From positions 1 through 64,000 of the forward strand of contig NZ_FNUR01000011.1 in NCBI RefSeq assembly GCF_900108105.1: DNA of 64,000 nt, read 5' to 3'. Source of the stretch: Butyrivibrio sp. Su6. GTDB lineage: Bacteria; Bacillota; Clostridia; Lachnospirales; Lachnospiraceae. The notes beneath the pieces were generated by a model. That model saw only the letters and a program-made list of their open reading frames with translations, ran no database searches and was not told the origin of the DNA. The position numbers were made by a program, and so were the translations under genes. Shown here piece after piece: positions 30,012 to 36,423 of the stretch (position 1 is its first letter; each line of letters opens with the position of its first letter).

Positions 30012-31781
30012 TTATTCTACATCAGCCAAAGCAGCGGCACCTTCTTCTCCGGTGCGGATCTTAACTACATTGTCGAGGCTGTAAACGAAGATCTTGCCAT
30101 CTCCAATGTGGCCTGTATAAAGAGTTTTCTTAGCTGCTTCTATAACGTCTTCAACCGGAATCTTGCTCACAACAACTTCCAGCTTAATTTTAGGAAGGAG
30201 TGTGGCATCCATTTCGACGCCACGATACATGTCGCCGGAACCCTTCTGGACGCCACAACCCATGACTTGAGTAACAGTCATTCCGGTTACGCCAAGGTCG
30301 TTCATAGCGCGTCTTAGCTTGTCGTAACGGGATAACTTTGCGATAATAACAACTTTGTGAATTCCTGATTCTGTATGTACAGGTGCTGTAACGACAGGAA
30401 CTGAAGCTTTCTTCTGGAACTCTGAAGCCGCTTCGTAGTCGCTTACACCAAGATCTGTGTTTTCATTTACTGCCATGTTCAATGTGTTTGAAACATCCAT
30501 GATTGCAAATCCTGAATATGCTGATGCAAGTCCATGCTCTGTAGAATCAAGTCCAAGGATCTCCTCTTCTTCTGAAACACGAAGCCCAAGAACTGCTTTG
30601 ATAGCAAGAAATGTGATGCTGATAGCTACTGCTGTCCAGGCTGCTGTAGCAAACATTCCAACAAACTGGATTCCCAGGAGTTTAAATCCGCCGCCATAGA
30701 AAAGGCCGACCATTTCGTTTCCTGCGGCATCAGCTATTGAATAGCCGGGTGCTGAATTTGTAGCAAAAAGACCTACTGCAAGTGTTCCCCAGATACCGTT
30801 GAGGCAATGTACTGCAACAGCTCCTACAGGATCATCAATGTGGAGCTTGTAATCAAGGAACCATACACCGAAGCAAACAAGAAGTCCTGCTACGATACCA
30901 ATCACGATTGCACCAAAAGCATCTGTTACATCACATGGAGCTGTAATAGCTACAAGTCCTGCAAGTGAAGCATTGAGACACATTGAAACATCAGGCTTAC
31001 CATATTTGAGCCATGTGAAGATCATACATGTAACTGTAGCAAGTGCAGGAGCAATTGTTGTTGTAACAAATACGCTGCCGAGCTGATCAACTGATGTACA
31101 AGCTGCTCCGTTAAATCCGTACCAGCCAAGCCAGAGAATGAATACACCAAGGGCTGCTGCTACAAGATTGTGACCAGGGAAAGCATTTACCTTTGTAACT
31201 TTTCCTGATTTATCTCTTTCGAACTTACCAATACGAGGTCCAAGGAAGGCTGCTCCGATAAGAGCTGAAATACCACCAACCATGTGAATGCAGTTAGAGC
31301 CTGCAAAATCGTGGAAGCCCATCTGTGCAAGGAAACCGCCGCCCCATGTCCAATGTGCTTCAATTGGATAAATGATTGCTGAGATAACTGCCGAGTACAC
31401 ACAATAAGAAATAAATTTTGTTCTCTCAGCCATTGATCCTGAAACGATTGTTGCTGTTGTAGCACAGAAAACAAGGTTAAATACGAAGTTTGACCAATCA
31501 AAACCTGCATAGTTAGTAAAAATATCAAATCCCGGCTTTCCGATTATTCCGGCTAAATCCTCCCCAAGAAATAATCCGAAACCGATAAGAATAAATACTA
31601 CTGTTCCAATACAGAAATCCATAAGGTTTTTCATTATGATATTTCCTGTATTTTTGGCTCTTGTAAAACCAGCCTCACACATTGCAAATCCGGCTTGCAT
31701 CCAGAAAACCAATGCTGCACCTATAAGAAACCAAACACCAAAAACACTGCTGTCTATTGCGCTTAAGATTTCCTCGCTCAT
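30012..31781 (-). CDS. amtB: Ammonium transporter fused to a PII regulatory domain
   Basis: A 589-residue fusion. Residues 1 to about 420 form an Amt channel (MSEEILSAIDSSVFGVWFLIGAALVF, GFAMCEAGFTRAKN, GFHDFAGSNCIHMVGG). After a linker, residues from about 478 to the end form a PII/GlnK domain (KVVIIAKLSRYDKLRRAM, T-loop MYRGVE, then IGDGKIFVYSL and RTGEEG). PII normally blocks AmtB in trans; here sensor and channel are one chain. I start at 31781 because AGGAG lies before it; the ORF extends 13 more codons upstream without a ribosome site. First gene of the nitrogen operon. Confidence 0.93.
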   Translation of the reverse strand: MSEEILSAIDSSVFGVWFLIGAALVFWMQAGFAMCEAGFTRAKNTGNIIMKNLMDFCIGTVVFILIGFGLFLGEDLAGIIGKPGFDIFTNYAGFDWSNFVFNLVFCATTATIVSGSMAERTKFISYCVYSAVISAIIYPIEAHWTWGGGFLAQMGFHDFAGSNCIHMVGGISALIGAAFLGPRIGKFERDKSGKVTKVNAFPGHNLVAAALGVFILWLGWYGFNGAACTSVDQLGSVFVTTTIAPALATVTCMIFTWLKYGKPDVSMCLNASLAGLVAITAPCDVTDAFGAIVIGIVAGLLVCFGVWFLDYKLHIDDPVGAVAVHCLNGIWGTLAVGLFATNSAPGYSIADAAGNEMVGLFYGGGFKLLGIQFVGMFATAAWTAVAISITFLAIKAVLGLRVSEEEEILGLDSTEHGLASAYSGFAIMDVSNTLNMAVNENTDLGVSDYEAASEFQKKASVPVVTAPVHTESGIHKVVIIAKLSRYDKLRRAMNDLGVTGMTVTQVMGCGVQKGSGDMYRGVEMDATLLPKIKLEVVVSKIPVEDVIEAAKKTLYTGHIGDGKIFVYSLDNVVKIRTGEEGAAALADVE

Positions 31782-31844
31782 ACTTTTTCTCCTCTCTCCC
31801 GGGAAAAACATAAAATTCAAACCCTCACAGATCTCCCGGTAAAA

Positions 31845-31899
31845 AAGCGATGCAACGGCATACTACGTTTTTGTAGTATGATGCCCCATTGCATCGCTT
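31845..31899 (-). terminator. Attenuator-like terminator in the nitrogen-operon leader
   Basis: On the minus strand a stem of about 22 bp with two defects (AGCGATGCAA... against ...TTGCATCGCT) ends in TTTTTT, about 60 bases before the amt start. No promoter lies between it and amt, so amt transcription must read through. The 5' arm contains an alternative hairpin, GATGC-AATGGG-GCATC (31895-31880): a 5-bp stem with a hexaloop having A1 and G4, the loop rule for ANTAR-antiterminator targets. The required partner hairpin was not found. Confidence 0.7.
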
Positions 31900-31993
31900 A
31901 GTCTTAATCTTTATGCTGTTTTATTTTTTAACTTTTATGGAATACATGTATACACATTAGTGTGTAGTCCGCGGATCATGCACCCATATATGC

Positions 31994-32030
31994 AAAAAGC
32001 GCCTTAGAGAGTACTCTCTAAGACGCCTTT
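31994..32030 (-). terminator. First terminator-like hairpin in the nitrogen-operon leader
   Basis: An almost perfect stem (GCG-T-CTTAGAGAG against CTCTCTAAG-G-CGC, 2-base loop) ends in TTTTT on the minus strand. It lies roughly 10 bases after the start site predicted from the promoter at 32047-32075, so most transcripts from that promoter could stop here. It may alternatively end transcripts coming from the 54-bp array side. Confidence 0.65.
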
Positions 32031-32046
32031 GTCTTTATGAATATGA

Positions 32047-32075
32047 AGTTTACTCCTGTATAAAAAACATGTCAA
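32047..32075 (-). promoter_or_regulatory. Predicted promoter of the nitrogen operon
   Basis: On the minus strand TTGACA (32075-32070) and TAAACT (32052-32047) are exactly 17 bases apart. The start near 32040 gives a leader of about 260 bases containing two terminators before amt. No sigma-54 signature was found. Confidence 0.6.
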
Positions 32076-32222
32076 GAGATTTTGTATACAATTTTTTATC
32101 TCTTTTTATCCAGAACGAGTTCTGGATTGGCCACCTTTTTGTCCGTTTACCTACATTTATTCTATTATTTTCCAATAGAACCTTCTTGTAGCTTTTGTTC
32201 TGCTACTATTCTATTCCTTGTA

Positions 32223-32468
32223 ATATAGGCAGTGTATTTTAGATGTCCGGTTCTGCCTATATTTTACTTTTAATAAATATAGGCATTGAATTTAAGCCAT
32301 ATCTTTCTGCCTCCCTAACGCTCTTTTACAATATAGGCAGAACAACTGCTGTAAAATTAACTGCCTCTATTCCCTATCCCTTTGATATAGGCAGAATACC
32401 ACCCAATAAATCAACTGCCACCATTCGCAAATTCCTTGATATAGGCAGAATTTCGTTCATTCCATTTA
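32223..32468. repeat. Array of exact 54-bp tandem repeats (ATATAGGCA ... CTGCC)
   Basis: The word ATATAGGCA occurs at 32223, 32277, 32331, 32385 and 32439, always 54 bases apart. In the first four units CTGCC lies exactly 30 bases after the unit start, able to pair with GGCAG (an AGGCA/TGCCT variant in unit 2) to form a hairpin; unit 1 has a 10-bp perfect pair (ATATAGGCAG with CTGCCTATAT). The bases between are poorly conserved. The array lies in a 600-base gene-free region between the flavodoxin gene and the nitrogen-operon promoter. One plus-strand frame (32243-32491) is open but has no ribosome site and is interrupted in unit 1. Confidence 0.8.
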
Positions 32469-32501
32469 TGCATAATCCTGCGTTATCCTGAAGCATAACC
32501 A

Positions 32502-32903
32502 TTATGCATTCAAAATACGTTTTCCAAATTCTTTTGCCGCCTCAAGCTTCCCATCTATATTAAGCATGTGCGCAAAAAAATAATCTTCACAAACAGGTAT
32601 TCCTTTCGCCTTAAGCATTCTCTTAAGCGCAAGTACTGTTCTTCTTGACCAGTTCGAAGTTGTAAAAAGAACTACCTTTGAAACCATCTTAGCGTCAAGC
32701 TCTTCCGCATATTCTTTCAGCTCGGGAGCCATGATATTTGCATATGGAGCCCCACCAAGAAAGAGAATATCAACCTTTTCTTTGAGCTTTGGCTCATCAG
32801 CTATACTTGTAGCCTTTACGCCAATCCCATCAGCGATTGCCTCAGCAATTCTCCTTGTATTCCCAAATTTAGTCTTTGAACAGTATCTGACTGCAATATT
32901 CAT
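32502..32903 (-). CDS. Flavodoxin-like protein
   Basis: A 133-residue flavodoxin-fold protein. The FMN phosphate loop is recognisable as SKTKFGNTRRIAEAI near residues 9-23, and FLGGAPYANIMAPELKEY matches the second FMN-contacting loop. It may carry electrons in a low-potential pathway or be a small flavin-dependent oxidoreductase; the partner is unknown. The ribosome site AGAGG (32917-32913), 9 bases before the ATG, lies inside the 3' arm of the hairpin at 32911-32978, so translation may be structure-controlled. Confidence 0.8.
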   Translation of the reverse strand: MNIAVRYCSKTKFGNTRRIAEAIADGIGVKATSIADEPKLKEKVDILFLGGAPYANIMAPELKEYAEELDAKMVSKVVLFTTSNWSRRTVLALKRMLKAKGIPVCEDYFFAHMLNIDGKLEAAKEFGKRILNA

Positions 32904-32910
32904 AACAAAA

Positions 32911-32978
32911 AACCTCTTTGAAATCTTTTATTTTATGCAATAAGATTGCATCATGCATATAATCAATTTCAAGAGGTT
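32911..32978 (-). promoter_or_regulatory. Hairpin covering the flavodoxin ribosome site
   Basis: On the minus strand AACCTCTTGAAAT pairs with ATTTCAAAGAGGTT (one bulge), with an inner ATGCAA/TTGCAT helix. It ends in TTTTTT, so it can act as a terminator for the pseudogene upstream, and it also buries the AGAGG ribosome site of the flavodoxin gene. Which role matters cannot be decided from sequence. Confidence 0.6.
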
Positions 32979-33014
32979 TTTTTTCGTTATATATTTGAAT
33001 ACTTATATATCTTT

Positions 33015-33875
33015 TTACTGCTGGAACAGCCATTCCATAACTGCTATGCAATTATATGCGTAATCAAATGAAGCCATATGGTATGAAGCTCCACCGCCGG
33101 CGCCTCCACCATTTCCGCCCATCATTCCTTCAGGCTTCTCTCCGGTCATTTCCATTGTAGGCTTGTCTTCATTTATATCTGAGGAAGCGTCTGTTGCAGA
33201 ATTGGTAGTTGAAATATTGCCTTCTTCAGAAGGACTCATTTGTCCACCGCCCATAGGTGAATTGCCAGTTCCTGCGTCAATTGTTCCTGTTTTCCATGAT
33301 ATGAAATACGCTCCTGTGGCTTCTCCACTGAATAATTCTGCTGCAGCCGATGAAAGTTCATCTGCTGACCAAGTACCGTCCCACTGTGCATATGTGTATG
33401 TAACTCCATCCGCATCATATCTGGCCATTAGATCCTGCGCTCCGCTCCATGCACTTGTATCATCTTCTGCTGCAAAATAAACAAAGGTCTGTCCTTCCAG
33501 ATTTGAAAGAAGTTCTGTATCCCACTGTCCATCAACAAACATGCAGCCTGCATACAGATCCGGGTATTCCGAAGCAAGAATAAGTGTTGTCATGCAGCCC
33601 ATGGACTGGCCTGTTCCATATATCTTTTCTGTATCTACCGCATATTCTTCGGACATGTATTCGATAAATCTCTTCGTTAACTCAACATATTCTGTTGTAG
33701 TATATCCATCATGGTCATCAAGTATTGTTTCCGGATATGTTGGTACAGCTACGATTGTTGGGTATACTGACTGCCACTCTGACGATGCCCACACAATACC
33801 GCCCAAGCCCTGAGTAAGTGAGTACTCTGCATCAGTTCCAGCAGTTGTTGAATCACCAATGGTCCATCTCCATCT
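33015..33875 (-). pseudogene. 5'-truncated secreted esterase (alpha/beta hydrolase)
   Basis: The frame encodes the C-terminal two thirds of a PHB-depolymerase-like esterase: LTQGLGGIVWASSEWQ, nucleophile GTGQSMGCMTTL (GxSxG), a Gly/Met-rich linker, and the final HMASFDYAYNCIAVMEWLF. It lacks the signal peptide and the first strands of the hydrolase core. It has no ATG or ribosome site at its 5' end: upstream it reads straight into the 3' end of the GNAT gene, whose stop is at 33853, and ends at a stop codon at 33878-33876. The likeliest explanation is a deletion that removed the 5' part. A TTG at 33806 could start translation, but would still give an incomplete enzyme. Confidence 0.75.
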
Positions 33876-34302
33876 TTACATGAGGAATTCCATCTTCCAT
33901 AAACGGCTCTGATACTACTTCAAATCCCTCTTTTTCGTAATAACCAATAGCATATTCCTGGGCCTCAAGATAAATCTTCTTAGCCTTAAACTGCTCCGTT
34001 GCGACCCTGACACCCTCATGAAGCATCTGGCCGCCTATTCCTTTGCCGTGCTCTAGTGTTACCACTCTGCCAATCTGAGCCACTCCTGCTGACTCGTCAT
34101 GATCTTTCCAAAATACTCTGAGACACCCTGCAACTCTGCCGGAATCATTCCAGCAAAATACATGAATTGCATCCTGGTCCTTATCATCAAGATCCTGATA
34201 TATACATTCCTGCTCTGTGACAAAAATCTCAAATCTTGTTTTTAAAATCTCGTATAGCTCCGTGGTACTGAGCTCGTTAAAATGCTTAACTATAAAATTC
34301 AT
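33853..34302 (-). CDS. ElaA-like GNAT acetyltransferase
   Basis: A 149-residue GNAT protein. TRFEIFVTEQECIYQDLDDKD at the N-terminus and GRVVTLEHGKGIGGQML (acetyl-CoA motif) are typical of the ElaA-type subgroup. Substrate unknown. It looks complete, ending PHVKMEMDHW, but its last bases overlap the open frame of the truncated esterase, so it sits exactly at a rearrangement junction. The ribosome site is weak (GGAT). Confidence 0.82.
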   Translation of the reverse strand: MNFIVKHFNELSTTELYEILKTRFEIFVTEQECIYQDLDDKDQDAIHVFCWNDSGRVAGCLRVFWKDHDESAGVAQIGRVVTLEHGKGIGGQMLHEGVRVATEQFKAKKIYLEAQEYAIGYYEKEGFEVVSEPFMEDGIPHVKMEMDHW

Positions 34303-34344
34303 TTATCCAATCCACTTGTTTCTATCATTTTTATCTTAAAAGAA

Positions 34345-34761
34345 TTATTGCATGAATGAAGTGTTTTCATCATGCCTGTTTAAGTTGGCTTCTTTTTCAA
34401 AAAATGCTTTCTTCAACTGTTGATACTCCTCATCCGTACAAACCTCCTTACACTTTGGTTCAAAAGACTTTGTAACTTCAAAGCATTCTCGCATATTATC
34501 GCAAGGATATTCCTTGCACTCCGCGCAAGTGCTGATTCCTCTATCCTCACAGCATTTCACAACATGATATCTACACCAATTCTCGGGTTTGCAGCCTGTA
34601 CATGATATCTCTTCATTAGACACAACCCGGTCACGATATCCTATCTTAAGCCATACCTCTGCTGTATGATGAAGTTCCTCCGCTGTTTTTTCGTAAGGAT
34701 GTGCCACATAACGTGGACATGCTGCACAGTCGTTTCCACAAGCCGCAATTATCTTACTCAT
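34345..34761 (-). CDS. Cysteine-rich DUF3795-type protein
   Basis: A 138-residue protein with ACGNDCAACPRY at the N-terminus, CTGCKPENWCRYHVVKCC in the middle and CAECKEYPCD after it: at least ten cysteines in zinc-finger or metal-cluster-like pairs. This matches the DUF3795 pattern; the function is unknown. GGGGGAG precedes the ATG, and the REP-like inverted repeat lies just upstream. Confidence 0.75.
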   Translation of the reverse strand: MSKIIAACGNDCAACPRYVAHPYEKTAEELHHTAEVWLKIGYRDRVVSNEEISCTGCKPENWCRYHVVKCCEDRGISTCAECKEYPCDNMRECFEVTKSFEPKCKEVCTDEEYQQLKKAFFEKEANLNRHDENTSFMQ

Positions 34762-34798
34762 ATTTTCACTCCCCCAGATACTGCGCTAAGTGGTCTCT

Positions 34799-34882
34799 TG
34801 GGGACGGGGTTAGCGGTCCATTTTCGTATATACTACCCTTTGGAAAATGAACCATTAACCCCGTCCCAAATGGACCATTAAA
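34799..34882. repeat. REP-like imperfect inverted repeat with GGGACGGGG core
   Basis: Two 25-base arms (34801-34825 and 34843-34867) match at 22 positions as an inverted repeat; they hold GGGACGGGGTTA and GGTCCATTTTC, with a 17-base loop. A third partial copy (AAATGGACCATTAAA) follows and overlaps the stop codon of the M32 carboxypeptidase gene. The GGGAC core recalls REP elements spread by RAYT (IS200-like) transposases in clostridia, but no such transposase is in the window. Confidence 0.7.
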
Positions 34883-36374
34883 GGTTATAAATCTTCGAAT
34901 ACTTCTCTTTGAAGTGTTTGATGAGTGGCTTTGCAGAGAGTTCCTGTCCGCACACAGCGTTGAGAACTTCACTGGATATTCTGGTTGCGCCATACTGGTG
35001 GATCTTCTCATTGAGCCACTTTGTGATCTTCTTTATTTCTCCGGAAGCAAGGATGTCATCAATACTTCCAAGGTCTTTCTCGATTGCTTCAAGGAACATT
35101 CCATCATAGATGCTGCCAAGAAGATATGATGGGAAATATCCAAAGCTTCCGTCCGACCAGTGCATGTCCTGTAAAACGCCCTGAGCATCAGTTTCAGGTA
35201 CTACGTGAAGAAGCTCATCCATCTTTTCATTCCACATCTTTGGAAGGTCTTTTACATCCGCACCATCAATGAAAATAGCTCGCTCCATCTCGTATCTGAG
35301 AATAATGTGGAGACAGTATGTAAGCTCGTCAGCTTCAGTTCTGACAAGGCTGTTTTCAATGTGGTTAATTTCCTTATAGAATTCCTCTAATGTTACAGAC
35401 TTTAACTCCGGGACAATTTCGCATACCTTTGGCCAGATTGGTTTCCAGAAATTGATGTTTCTTCCAAGGATATTTTCATAGAACCTTGACTGGCTCTCAT
35501 GAAGTCCCATGTAGCTGATGGAAGCGCCTTCAGTTCCTTCATACTTGTGGTCAACATTCTGCTCAAAGATGGCATGTCCACCTTCATGAATAGCTGAGAA
35601 AATTGCAGAAATAACCTCATTCTCGTAGTAATGGTTTGTGATCCTGACATCATCAATAGACATGTTTGTGGTAAACGGGTGCTCGGTCTCAGCCTGGGCA
35701 AATCTTTCCATGTCAATTCCCATGTACTCCACAAGGAACTTGCAAAGCTCAGCCTGCTCGTGAGCAGGTACTTTCATAGTAAACTTGCTGTGATCCGGCT
35801 GTGGGCAGGCAAGAATCTTATCCAAAAGAGGGATCAGCTCTTCTTTAAGTTCCTCGAAAACTGCATCAATCTTATCCTGTGTCATGCCTCTTTCATAATC
35901 ATCGATAAGAGCATCATAGGTCTGCATATCAGGAGAAACATATTTCTTATATTCTTTAACTGCTTTAATAGTTTTCTCAAGCGGTGCTTCGTATGCTTTC
36001 CAGTCATTGTTCTGTTTAGCCTTAGGCCACGCAATTGAAGAAGCTGTAATGGTTTTTACATACTCTTCGTAGAAATCCTGAGGAACGCGTCTCATCTTAT
36101 CGAGCTGCTCCTTAGTTCTGGTAACGTCAAACTTCATTACATCGTCAAGTTTATCGAATTCTTCTTTTTCAGAAAGTTTGCACACAAGACCATAGAACTC
36201 ATCGTCTGTTGCTTTCTTAAAATGCTCAGTTGAAAAGAATGAAATGGCATCTGATAATTTCTCTTTTCCACCATCAGGACATGTGGTCTCAAGATCCCAA
36301 TGCATAAGGGACATTGCATGTCCAAGGTAGTTAAGTTCTTTCTGTTTTGCTTTGTATTTCTCAAGTAATGTCAT
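34878..36374 (-). CDS. Carboxypeptidase, peptidase family M32
   Basis: A 498-residue cytoplasmic zinc carboxypeptidase of the Taq family. The metal site HEGGH is at 263-267 (SAIHEGGHAIFEQ) and the N-terminal LNYLGHAMSLMHWDLETTCPDGG is characteristic. It removes C-terminal residues from peptides and fits with the peptide-import operon further right. GGAG precedes the ATG. The stop codon overlaps a REP-like repeat. Confidence 0.93.
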   Translation of the reverse strand: MTLLEKYKAKQKELNYLGHAMSLMHWDLETTCPDGGKEKLSDAISFFSTEHFKKATDDEFYGLVCKLSEKEEFDKLDDVMKFDVTRTKEQLDKMRRVPQDFYEEYVKTITASSIAWPKAKQNNDWKAYEAPLEKTIKAVKEYKKYVSPDMQTYDALIDDYERGMTQDKIDAVFEELKEELIPLLDKILACPQPDHSKFTMKVPAHEQAELCKFLVEYMGIDMERFAQAETEHPFTTNMSIDDVRITNHYYENEVISAIFSAIHEGGHAIFEQNVDHKYEGTEGASISYMGLHESQSRFYENILGRNINFWKPIWPKVCEIVPELKSVTLEEFYKEINHIENSLVRTEADELTYCLHIILRYEMERAIFIDGADVKDLPKMWNEKMDELLHVVPETDAQGVLQDMHWSDGSFGYFPSYLLGSIYDGMFLEAIEKDLGSIDDILASGEIKKITKWLNEKIHQYGATRISSEVLNAVCGQELSAKPLIKHFKEKYSKIYNL

Positions 36375-36423
36375 GTAATATGTCTCCTATTATGAATAAT
36401 ATTTTTCTTTTTCAATATTCAAT

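Noticed and set aside
31782..32040. Complete ANTAR target (two hairpins)
   Set aside because: Only the second hairpin was found; none of the A1/G4 hexamers just upstream has a stable stem, so the call stays a hypothesis.
32223..32468. CRISPR array
   Set aside because: The repeated word is only about 9-12 bases, the intervening sequence is part of a conserved 54-bp unit, and there are no cas genes.
32243..32491. 82-codon plus-strand ORF with 18-residue repeats
   Set aside because: No ribosome site, a stop in unit 1, and the 54-base period makes long open frames likely by chance. It is kept only as a comment in the repeat finding.
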